From: Lentzea sp.
Lineage (GTDB): Bacteria; Actinomycetota; Actinomycetes; Mycobacteriales; Pseudonocardiaceae
Length of the DNA: 17,505 nt
Assembly (NCBI GenBank): GCA_030146905.1
Contig: JASLAV010000567.1
Span: 1-17,505 of the forward strand
Direction: 5' to 3'
Shown here: one piece after another, positions 1 through 7,120 of the stretch
Numbering within the stretch: the first letter of the stretch is position 1
How the letters are laid out: every line of letters starts with the position of its first letter
Position numbers and translations under genes: made by a program
The notes under the pieces: model-generated
What the model saw: the letters and a program-made list of their open reading frames with translations, nothing else
Databases searched by the model: none
What the model was told of the DNA's origin: nothing

Positions 1-1
1 C

Positions 2-454
2 ATGGCCGCCCGGATCACCAGCGCCTTCGGCGTGGCGCCGAACTCCGCCAAAGGCCAGGCGCTGACCAACGGCTTCGAGGTGTTCTGGAACGCCCTGCTC
101 AACGGCCTCGACCTCGACGGCGACCGCCGCATCAGCCCCGACGAGTACCGCACGGGCATGGTGAGCGCGTTCGGGGAGGCGGACGGCGACTTCGAACGCG
201 GCCTGCGCCCCGTGGTCCTCGCGATCATCGACGTCGCCGACACCGACAACAGCGGCGTCCTCGAACGCGCGGAGTTCGAACGCCTCCAGCACGCCATCGG
301 CAACCCGCAGACCGACGCCGCTGAAGGGTTCACCAGGCTCGACCGGGACGGCAACGGAATGCTCAGCCGGGAAGAACTCGTCGAAGCGGCCCGCGACTTC
401 CACACCGGGACCGACCCCGACGCGGCCGGCAACTGGCTGTTCGGCCCAGCCTGA
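2..454 (+). CDS. EF-hand calcium-binding protein (calerythrin-like), 5' partial
   Basis: The 150 visible residues hold three EF-hand loops at about residues 37-48 (DLDGDRRISPDE), 80-91 (DTDNSGVLERAE) and 114-125 (DRDGNGMLSREE). Each has acidic residues at positions 1, 3 and 5 and a Glu at position 12, as needed to bind Ca2+. The closing segment (AARDFHTG) resembles the C-terminus of actinomycete calerythrin-type sarcoplasmic calcium-binding proteins. Those proteins are about 175-180 residues long with an extra N-terminal EF-hand, so the real start is probably upstream of the window and the ATG at base 2 is likely internal. The expected role is cytosolic Ca2+ buffering or signalling. There is no signal peptide or membrane segment in the visible part. 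Family assignment is confident; the start and physiological role are not. Confidence 0.85.
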   Translation: MAARITSAFGVAPNSAKGQALTNGFEVFWNALLNGLDLDGDRRISPDEYRTGMVSAFGEADGDFERGLRPVVLAIIDVADTDNSGVLERAEFERLQHAIGNPQTDAAEGFTRLDRDGNGMLSREELVEAARDFHTGTDPDAAGNWLFGPA

Positions 455-1260
455 CCGCGCCTCCGATCTCCAGCGCATGTCGAGTTGCACCAGGTGAGCG
501 TCGCGTTGACCGGCGGAAGCCGAGAGGACCGACAAGGACACCTGCGCCGTCTGCCTGGTGAGCTGGGTGCGCGCGGTCGGCGGTCTACCGCCGAAGGCCC
601 AGTTGCAGGACTAAAACCCCGCCGCACGGCGAGGTGGTGAGCGCGGTGCGGACTCGGCCGACTACCACGAGCCCGCACCGCGCAGCCGGTCACGTCGTCC
701 ATCGAAGCTCTGGCACCGTGATCTTCCCTCGCCAGGCGGCATCGCCCCTTGGGCGCTGGCTGCGTTCAACGGAGCGCCGAATCGGTTCCTTGACCCGTTT
801 CCGGGCTGTACCCGGCACTTCGGCGTTGCGCGGCCGCACCCCTTCCCCCGCTACGACGGAACGGACCGCTGGGTGCAACGCACCTTCGTCGTCGCCGACC
901 TCCGCCGCTCCGCGACCACCGCCCCGTACTCGCCCGTTCCGGTGTTCAGCAACACCGCCTCAGGAGACGCACGCGGTCAACGCCGTATTCGACGGTGTTG
1001 GCCGTCTGCTTGGCAGGTAGCGAATCGACAGGAGGGTTGCGAAAGTTCGCGTCTTGGCGCATGCGCAGAGATGCCCGATCCCGTCTCAACCAACAAGGTC
1101 CAGTGCCGATGCTCCGGTCGAGCATCGATGTCCGACCGGAGCACGGGTGTGCGTCGTGCGCTACCGCGTTGAACAACAAGTGTTACGAACAGGTCACCGC
1201 GTGGTCGGCCACGTCCGGCCACACCTGGATGCGGTCGAGTGGCACGTTGTAGATGACCGG
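455..1260. other. Intergenic region without a confident gene
   Basis: No frame here has convincing start, length and codon structure for an intact gene. Two stretches look protein-like and may be gene remnants. On the + strand, 510-614 ends with TCAVCLVSWVRAVGGLPP then a stop. On the + strand, about 705-905 includes YDGTDRWVQRTFVVADLR with no in-frame ATG or GTG at a sensible place. On the - strand, 1260-1183 reads VIYNVPLDRIQVWPDVADHA then a stop, as if IS copy A had cut off the 3' end of a gene. None was recognised. An 18-bp near-palindrome (TCGGCGGT-CT-ACCGCCGA) lies at 577-594. Confidence 0.5.
1107..1143. repeat. Two overlapping, mutually exclusive inverted repeats
   Basis: Bases 1107-1114 (CGATGCTC) are the exact reverse complement of 1120-1127, with a 5-nt loop. 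Bases 1110-1120 (TGCTCCGGTCG) are the exact reverse complement of 1133-1143, with a 12-nt loop. The two stems share 1110-1114 and 1120, so only one can form at a time. There is no T-run after either stem. The function is unknown; a recombination site, protein-binding site or structured RNA are all possible. Confidence 0.6.
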
Positions 1261-2469
1261 GTGCGTGCCGAAAACTACATCCATGCAGGTTAAGCGGCAT
1301 GGACGTACTCGTGGACGACTCCGCCGAGACGGTCTTGCCGTTCTATGGTGAGGCGTTCGATCTGGTCGGGTTCGAGAGGTTGGGGCAAGGTCCGCAGGGG
1401 TGGCTGCGGCGGCGAGTGATCGGTGGTTCGGTGCTCGTTGTAGTGCCGCTCGTACTCCCGCAGCGCACGCCGTAGGTGGGTGTGATTCCAGATCAGCGTG
1501 CGGTCCAGCAGTTCGGTGCGAAGGGGTCTTCACCCAGCGTTCGATGACGGAATTCATGCGGGGCATCCGGCCACCGGTCAGCACCGTCGCGATTCCCGCG
1601 GTGCCGAGGATCTTGTCGATCAGCACGGGGTATTTGGCGTCGCGGTCACGAATGAGGAACTTGATCTGCGCGAGGTGTCCGGTGTCTTCCAGGTCCATGA
1701 GCAGGTTGCGGATGGCCTGGGTGACCCCATGCGTGGGTGGGGTGTGCGGTGGTGCCGACTATCCATACACGCCGGCTGGCGTGGTGGATGGCAGCGAGAA
1801 CGTACTGGCGCTGACCGGTCAGCGTGACCGTTTCGATGAAGTCCATCGCCAGGATCGCCGCAGCTTGCGAGCGCAGAAAGTCGGCCCACGCAACGGTTGT
1901 CCGGCGCGGGGCCGGATCGACGTCTGCAGTCTTGAGGATCTCCCACACCGTCGACGCGGCGATCGCGATACCCAAGAGCGCGAGTTCACCGTGGATGCGT
2001 CGATACCCCCACGAGGGGTTCTCGGTTGCCAGGCGCAGGACGAGGTGGCGGATCGAAGTGATAGTGCGCGGACGCCCAGGCCCTCGGTTCACGATCATAC
2101 GGGCATGGCGGCGCTTCATCAGGTCCCGATGCCACCTCAACACCGTATCCGGGCTGACCAGGAGTCGGAGTCGGCGCAACGCCGCGCGGCCCAGGGGCAC
2201 GAGCAAGGCGGCGAGCAACGCCCTGTCCTCAGGCGGCAATCGTGGACGCTGATCACCGAGTTGTCGTTCCAGGACAGCGAGTTGATGGCGTAACGCGAGA
2301 ATCTCGACGTCCTTCTCACGATCAGTCATACGCAAGAGCCACAGCGCGGCGAAGGCGTGGCAGACGGCGAGACAGGCGAAGCGGACCAGCACGGCCGCGA
2401 TCATGCCGGATGATGACCGCTACCCATCGATGCCTGCTGAACTGCACGGACGTATTTGTCGGCACGCAC
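1261..2469 (-). mobile_element. IS copy A (integrase-core/DDE element, decayed)
   Basis: The 1209-bp element is bounded by terminal inverted repeats GTGCGTGCCGA at 1261-1271 and TCGGCACGCAC at 2459-2469, an exact 11-bp match. It holds one transposase gene on the - strand. Copy B at 7121-8328 has the same ends, length, gene and orientation, which fixes the boundaries. No clear target-site duplication is visible: the flanks are ACCGG on the left and AAGGC on the right. The transposase resembles single-ORF rve-type transposases common in Streptomyces, Frankia and relatives. The reading frame is broken, so this copy should not move by itself. Confidence 0.85.
1290..2404 (-). pseudogene. Transposase with rve integrase core, frameshifted (copy A)
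   Basis: From the ATG at 2404 the frame is open for the N-terminal helix-turn-helix region (DREKDVEILALRHQLAVL, then SPDTVLRWHRDL) and the first part of the integrase core, including the first catalytic Asp in ILAMDFIETV. Comparison with copy B shows one extra C at about 1725-1728, which shifts the frame after THAW, and one extra G at about 1523-1526, which shifts it again after the region holding the second Asp (RDRDAKYP) and catalytic Glu (MNSVIERWV). Further small indels occur near 1410-1440. With these corrected, the protein ends HEYVHAA at the stop at 1290-1292. The N-terminal half is intact and the C-terminal half is broken. Confidence 0.85.
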
Positions 2470-2487
2470 AAGGCCGTGAGGCCGCCC

Positions 2488-2560
2488 TGGGGCCGCGCCG
2501 AGGATTCGAACCCCGGACCATTCGACTGTTTCGGTCGCTCTGCCACTGAGCTAGCGCGAC
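2488..2560 (-). tRNA. tRNA-like gene with abnormal anticodon arm (possible tRNA pseudogene)
   Basis: Read on the - strand from 2560, the 73 nt form a 7-bp acceptor stem (GTCGCGC with GCGCGGC, one G-U pair), T8-A9, a 4-bp D stem (GCTC/GAGC) with loop AGTGGCA, a 5-bp T stem (CGGGG/CCTCG, one G-U) with loop TTCGAAT, a discriminator C and an encoded CCA. Only 21 nt lie between the D stem and the T stem, and they do not form a 5-bp stem with a 7-nt loop. The best pairings are GACCG/TGGTC with an 11-nt loop and no variable arm, or GAC/GTC with loop CGAAACA, which lacks U33. No anticodon can be assigned. It could be a pseudogene, an element-borne unusual tRNA, or a tRNA mimic. Confidence 0.6.
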
Positions 2561-2875
2561 ATGTGGCCCCGCCGGACGCTCGACTCCGGGTAGCGGGCGG
2601 AGGAGCGCACTCGGCTGCCCACGGGCACGTTCGGCGAACATCCACCGCACCCACGGCGCTGTCACCAGATCCGGCGCCAGCACCTGCACACGCCGACCTC
2701 TGTGTGCTCAGGGCTGGTCGGTGTCGGCGATCGTGCGTCATCTCGGGCGTGATTGGATCCGGCAAGGGCGGCCGTACTGCGTCTCGGAGAACATCTTCAC
2801 GACGGGCTCGTCGCCCGAGATCCGTCCAAAGTGGTCCTGGGCCCGTTCCAATGCACGCTCGCAGGCACCAGCTTC
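2561..2875. other. Short non-coding stretch downstream of the STAND gene
   Basis: There is no intact gene between the stop of the large TIR-STAND gene and the tRNA-like gene. Apart from a serine-recombinase-like scrap at 2615-2698, nothing was recognised. No strong intrinsic terminator with a T-run follows the STAND gene, so read-through into the tRNA-like gene on the same strand is possible. Confidence 0.5.
2615..2698 (-). pseudogene. Serine recombinase fragment (very short)
   Basis: The - strand encodes GRRVQVLAPDLVTAPWVRWM followed by FAERARGQ. The pattern (asp-pro-x-thr-ala-pro-x-val-arg-trp-ile-phe-ala-x-arg) recalls the recombinase domain that follows the catalytic domain in actinobacterial large serine recombinases. 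A stop lies six codons upstream of this segment, and downstream similarity ends quickly. It is a scrap without a start or catalytic domain. The match is made from memory of the family, so it is tentative. Confidence 0.35.
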
Positions 2876-5800
2876 CTACATGAGTACCTGACGCGACAGG
2901 ACGAGCCGGATGTTCCGTCGCTGCTGGGCACCAAGATGACCCCAGTTGACCATCTCGTTGAGCCTCTCCCGAACCTCGGGATAACGCCACGGCTCCAGCC
3001 GCAGCACAACGCTCGCGGCGAAGTTCTCCTCCATCTGCGGCAGGAACTCGAGCAGGCCGCGCTGGCCCTCCAGCCCGGCGCCGTACAGCAGCTCGGCGAC
3101 CGCACCGCTCCAGCGGGCCGCAGTGTTCCTGCGCGCCGGGAGGCTCACCGTGTTCAGCGTGCGGCCGAAGTCCACCACGAACCTCACCGCGCTGGGAGTG
3201 GTCAGCGCGGAGCCCGCCTTGCGGCTCCTCCTGACGAAGTCCGACGCCTTGACGAGCGCGGTGAGGTCGACCGGGCTCGTGAACGCGAGCGACAACAGCT
3301 CACCCGCGTCCTCCTCGCCTCCCCACCTCGAGATCAGCTCGACCAGCACGCGACGGGCGAAGCGGTCCCTGCCCACCAACGCGGTCAGCAACGGCCGGGC
3401 CTGTACATGCGAGTAGCGGTGCTGAGTGAGCCCTTCACCGACGAGCCGGACCAGAACGTCCCGCGCCTGTGGCAGCTCGGTTCTCCCGAGCCAGTGTTCC
3501 AGATCGGTCCACCCTGGAAGATCGACCGCGCCACGCCGGAACGCCGCGTCGAAGAGGATCACTGCGGTTTGCTGCTGCCTGGCGCTGCTCTCCCTCCGAA
3601 GGTCCTGGATGAGGTCGAGGATCGCCGAAGCCTTGGCCTTGACCAGTTCCGCGGGGACCTCTGGTCGGTCGATCAGGTCGGCGAGGCTGCCGGACCGGCG
3701 CCACCGAACCAGCAGATCGACCAGCAGGCCGAGGTCGGTGTGCGGCCCGACCGCGAAGGGGCCCGGTCCGAGCAGGTCGGTGCCGTCGCCGGGATCGTCG
3801 AGGGCGCGTTCCAGCACCCACCTCGCCTGCGGTGACCCACCCGCGAACGCGCGAACCAGCAGACGCCGCAACGAGTTCTCGTCGAGCCACGGCCCGTCCC
3901 CCTGCTCGCCAGCGGACATCCGCGAGGCAGCGGCGTCCGCGACCGCAGCGACCGCGGCCAGCGGAGTGGCGTGCATCGCCAGCGTTGTGCGAATCGTGTC
4001 CGCCCATAGCTGGCTGCGCCCCTCTTCGGGATTGCGAACCGTGGGCAGCCCTTCGACCAGCCAGTCGATCCAGCTCGACGTCATCGCGTTGGGGCAGCGG
4101 GCGGCATAGCCGGTCAGCCACCCGCTGCGGAGCTCGCCGTGCAGCGCCCGCGAGTCGACGCCGCGCAACGCGGTCGCGACGGCCAGCGCCGTGTCCAGCG
4201 GTGCGTCCTGGCCGAACGCGAGCAGCAGCCCACCCAGACGTGCACAGTCACGCGGAGAGAGGCGCCGCTGACCGTTCAAACGGCCCAGCAGATCGGTCAG
4301 CTCGTCGAACTGTCCCGGCCAACCACCATCCTCCCCGGCTGCCCGCACCACCCGCCGGCGGTGAAGTTCCGCATGCGCTCCTTTGAGCCTCGGTGACTTC
4401 CGCCGGACGCTGCCGAGCACGTCGTCGGCCCACGCGGCAAAGTCGACATCCGACGACGCCTCGGATTTCTCCACGATCGCGCGAAAGACCGTGACGGCCG
4501 AGGATTCGTCGAGGGGACGACCGCACAGGCGACGTAAGAGCACGCGGGCCTCGGCAGCGTGCGGAGCCACCCGTACCAGCAGTTCCGCCAGATCGCTGTG
4601 CAGGTTCGGGGATCGACTGCCGGCCATCACGCGTTCGACCAGGTCAAGGCGCTCGACCGCCGACACGGTCAGGCGCGGGTCGCGCTCGGCGAGCCTGGCG
4701 AGCACGCCCAGCACCGCCATCCACGCCTTGTCCTGCCGTCCGGCGCACCGGGCGAGGGTGACGATGTCCGGTCCGGTCCAATGACGCGACGGCGCGGGCA
4801 TCAGCGCGAGGCAGTCCCGCAGCAGCGGAAGCTCGACGTCGCGTAGAAGGTCACCGAACTTCTGGTGGCACACCGGGGAGATCTTCGACGCGAGCGCGAA
4901 CACCGACAGCACGGAACGCTGCACCGGGTATGGAAGCAGGTGGGCCCTCTCCAACAGGTCCTCCGCGACGTCCGACACCTCGGTAAACGCGGCTTCATCG
5001 CGCCAGGCGCATAACCAGGTCTGCTCGTAGACGGCCAGCAGGAAGTAGTCGTCCGGCCGGTCACGCGCACGGTCACCGAGCAGTACGAGTGCGTCCGGCC
5101 CGTGCCGATGCCACAACGCCCGTGCCGCGGCGAACTCGAAGAAGGTCTGGTGGAAGAACCGGAACACCCGCTCCCCCGCCACCGACACGACCTCGCCGAC
5201 CCCGCGCCGGACCAGGGCCAGTACGCCGTCATCGGTCGCGCTGGTGGCACGCAGCGGAGCCTCCGGGATTCCGGCCTCCAGCATGTGCTCGGCCAGCCGC
5301 ATCACGATCGGCGTCAGGTCGGCCTCCGAGTCCGATGTGGACCGACGCCCCCACTCACGTCGGTCGTTCTCCACTCGATCGCGCCAGAACCGTTGGTAGA
5401 GCGCGGTCACGTCCACGTGATCCGGCAACGAGGCCGGTGCGTAGAGCTCGAAGAGCATCCTCATCGTCAGCGGACGGGAGCACAGATGTGCCCCAGGACC
5501 TTCTCGCAGTACCAGGGACACGAGCTTCGCCGCCATGTCGTGTGCGCCTTGCGCGGTCGTGTTGTAGACCACGCAGTGCGAAGCGACGGCTCGTTCGAAC
5601 TCACTGGCTTCGCCGCTCATCCTGTAGTGGCCGAGGGTGACCGCGTCCCACGCGGGCAACAAACCCGCTTCGGACGGTCTGGTCGTCACCAGCACGGACG
5701 CGCCCGCGGCTTCGGCGACGTCGACGACGCCGGCCAGTTCTAGCAATGCGGGCAGATCGTTCACCACCAGATCCGCGGTGTCGACCAGCACCGTGCTCGC

Positions 5801-6655
5801 ACGTCCCTGCACGGCCGCACTCCGGATCGCCTCGGCCACGACGTCTTGCCGCACGATCGGCTGCCCGTCGAGTGTGAGTTCGCGCAGCCACGCGGCCTCC
5901 AGCAGGAACACCTCGCGGTCCGGCAGCAACGCGGACGCGATTCCCCACAGCAGGCTGGACTTGCCCACGCCTGGCTCCCCCACCACCAGCAGAGGCTGAG
6001 CGCCAGGTGCTCGCAGGTGGTCCAGCAGCCGCGGTTCCACGTCGCGGCGCACGTACAGCCCGCCTTCGAAGCTCGCGCCGGCGATCTGACCGATGCCGGT
6101 CCGCGCTCGATCGCTGAGAAAGCGCAGTCGCGGCAACGGACCGTCCGCCACTCCAAGCGGCTTCGTCACCGTCCCCGGCGGCGAGTTCAGCAAGGCTCCG
6201 ATCTGCCGTGTTCTGCGCGTCGCCTCGTCGACGTGCTCCGGAAAAATAGGAGCCTCTGCGCCCTGCGCCAGTCCCAACGCGGTGAGCAGCACGGAGGTGG
6301 CGTCGTCGCGGTCGCGGCCGTACAGCCGGACCGCGCTCAACGCGCCGAGCGTGGCGTACGGCGTGCACGGTTCGACGAGCACGGGGATCAGCCTGCGAGC
6401 GGTGCCGGCCGAGTCGAGGTTCAGCGCGGCCGCCCACTGCCCGCGACATCGGGGGTCCAGCAGGGCCTGTGCGGAGAGCACCGCGATCATCCGGTCGCCG
6501 CGGGCCATCATCCGGTCGAGCTCGACGACCACGTTGCTGCCGGGTTCGTATTCCACGTGAACGGGCATGCCCGCCTGCTCCAGCTGGAAGGCGATCCACT
6601 TGGCCCAACGGTGGTCCGCGTCGGCGTAGCTGACGATGAACCTGTCGGGCGGCAC
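2876..6655 (-). CDS. TIR-domain STAND (NLR-like) P-loop NTPase, putative anti-phage sensor
   Basis: This 1259-aa protein begins with a TIR domain (about residues 4-128: FIVSYADADHRWAKWIAFQL). A P-loop NTPase follows, with Walker A GEPGVGKSS (226-234, Lys232), Walker B-like VLVDTAD (289-295) and a sensor-like VTTRP (323-327). A winged-helix-like segment ends in FRFFHQTFFEFAAARAL (about 498-514), a pattern typical of NACHT/STAND ATPases. The remaining roughly 740 residues are Leu/Ala/Arg-rich and look like helical repeats, the usual sensing part of STAND proteins. There is no signal peptide or membrane segment, so it is probably cytosolic. In the TIR domain the position expected to be the catalytic Glu is Gln73 (RGQWAAAL), so NADase activity is doubtful. 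The GTG start at 6655 is forced: a TGA lies immediately upstream in frame. Bacterial STAND proteins with TIR domains are known anti-phage defence proteins. That this one is such a protein is inference. Confidence 0.88.
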   Translation of the reverse strand: MPPDRFIVSYADADHRWAKWIAFQLEQAGMPVHVEYEPGSNVVVELDRMMARGDRMIAVLSAQALLDPRCRGQWAAALNLDSAGTARRLIPVLVEPCTPYATLGALSAVRLYGRDRDDATSVLLTALGLAQGAEAPIFPEHVDEATRRTRQIGALLNSPPGTVTKPLGVADGPLPRLRFLSDRARTGIGQIAGASFEGGLYVRRDVEPRLLDHLRAPGAQPLLVVGEPGVGKSSLLWGIASALLPDREVFLLEAAWLRELTLDGQPIVRQDVVAEAIRSAAVQGRASTVLVDTADLVVNDLPALLELAGVVDVAEAAGASVLVTTRPSEAGLLPAWDAVTLGHYRMSGEASEFERAVASHCVVYNTTAQGAHDMAAKLVSLVLREGPGAHLCSRPLTMRMLFELYAPASLPDHVDVTALYQRFWRDRVENDRREWGRRSTSDSEADLTPIVMRLAEHMLEAGIPEAPLRATSATDDGVLALVRRGVGEVVSVAGERVFRFFHQTFFEFAAARALWHRHGPDALVLLGDRARDRPDDYFLLAVYEQTWLCAWRDEAAFTEVSDVAEDLLERAHLLPYPVQRSVLSVFALASKISPVCHQKFGDLLRDVELPLLRDCLALMPAPSRHWTGPDIVTLARCAGRQDKAWMAVLGVLARLAERDPRLTVSAVERLDLVERVMAGSRSPNLHSDLAELLVRVAPHAAEARVLLRRLCGRPLDESSAVTVFRAIVEKSEASSDVDFAAWADDVLGSVRRKSPRLKGAHAELHRRRVVRAAGEDGGWPGQFDELTDLLGRLNGQRRLSPRDCARLGGLLLAFGQDAPLDTALAVATALRGVDSRALHGELRSGWLTGYAARCPNAMTSSWIDWLVEGLPTVRNPEEGRSQLWADTIRTTLAMHATPLAAVAAVADAAASRMSAGEQGDGPWLDENSLRRLLVRAFAGGSPQARWVLERALDDPGDGTDLLGPGPFAVGPHTDLGLLVDLLVRWRRSGSLADLIDRPEVPAELVKAKASAILDLIQDLRRESSARQQQTAVILFDAAFRRGAVDLPGWTDLEHWLGRTELPQARDVLVRLVGEGLTQHRYSHVQARPLLTALVGRDRFARRVLVELISRWGGEEDAGELLSLAFTSPVDLTALVKASDFVRRSRKAGSALTTPSAVRFVVDFGRTLNTVSLPARRNTAARWSGAVAELLYGAGLEGQRGLLEFLPQMEENFAASVVLRLEPWRYPEVRERLNEMVNWGHLGAQQRRNIRLVLSRQVLM

Positions 6656-6672
6656 TCAAGTAGCTTAGCCAG
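6656..6672. promoter_or_regulatory. 17-bp divergent start region between the two TIR genes
   Basis: Only 17 bp separate the GTG start of the large TIR-STAND gene (6655, -) from the GTG start of the small TIR gene (6673, +). Both starts are bounded by in-frame stops (TGA directly upstream on the - strand; TAG at 6661 on the + strand), so neither can move outward. Neither has a good Shine-Dalgarno sequence. The promoters must overlap the opposite coding regions, and leaderless transcripts or overlapping 5' ends are likely. Confidence 0.6.
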
Positions 6673-7116
6673 GTGAACACGGTTCCTGACTTCTTCGTCA
6701 GTTTCACGCGTGGCGACGTCGAGTGGGCGCGCTGGATCACGTGGGTGCTCGAGCAGGAGGGCTTCCAGGTCGTCTACCAGGAGCTGGACATGTTGCCCGG
6801 CCACAACATCGTCCGGCAGATGCAGACCGGTACCACGGCGACGCGCACGATCGCCGTGCTCAGCGCCGCGTACGCGGACCGCCCGTTCCCGCTGTCGGAG
6901 TGGGCGGCCGCCTTCGTCCAGGACCCGGACGGCCTGGCGCGCAAACTGATCCCCGTCCGCGTCGAGGAGTGCACACCGCAGGGCCTGCTCGCACCCATTG
7001 TCTACATCGACCTGGTCGGCGTGGATCGGGACGAGGCGCGGCAACGGCTGCTGAACGGGATCAAAGCCGAACGACCGCGCGTCGTGCCCGAGCCGCCGTT
7101 TCCCGGTGAACGCTGA
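6673..7116 (+). CDS. TIR domain-only protein, putative NAD-degrading effector
   Basis: This 147-aa protein is almost entirely one TIR domain: DFFVSFTRGDVEWARWITWV at the start (box 1-like strand), the middle strand with AVLSAAYA (61-68), the helix LSEWAAAF (74-81) and LIPVRVEECTP (92-102). Glu76 in SEW sits where the catalytic Glu of bacterial TIR NADases is expected. The domain is clearly related to the TIR domain of the divergent 1259-aa neighbour, which has Gln at the matching position. There is no membrane segment. The GTG at 6673 is the only possible early start. The head-to-head arrangement suggests joint function as sensor and effector; that is inference. The gene ends 4 bp before IS copy B. 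Confidence 0.85.
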   Translation: MNTVPDFFVSFTRGDVEWARWITWVLEQEGFQVVYQELDMLPGHNIVRQMQTGTTATRTIAVLSAAYADRPFPLSEWAAAFVQDPDGLARKLIPVRVEECTPQGLLAPIVYIDLVGVDRDEARQRLLNGIKAERPRVVPEPPFPGER

Positions 7117-7120
7117 CCCT

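Noticed and set aside
1400..2293. + strand frame of 297 codons across IS copy A
   Set aside because: It is the antisense of the decayed transposase, with an Arg-rich composition and no motif; the - strand carries the DDE transposase pattern.
2420..2689. - strand 89-codon frame through the tRNA-like gene
   Set aside because: The middle of the translation (ALAQWQSD, RGSNPRRG) is the typical artefact of translating a tRNA sequence; only its first 25 residues may be a recombinase relic.
2753..3835. Long + strand open frame (360 codons) opposite the STAND gene
   Set aside because: It lies antisense to the C-terminal part of the 1259-aa gene; its Arg/Ala/Pro/Gln-rich product has no family features and its openness follows from the GC-rich codon pattern of the real gene.
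5601..6740. - strand frame of 379 codons overlapping the TIR-STAND start
   Set aside because: It is a +1 shadow of the TIR-STAND reading frame; the product is Arg/Gly-rich low-complexity and loses all TIR and Walker motifs.
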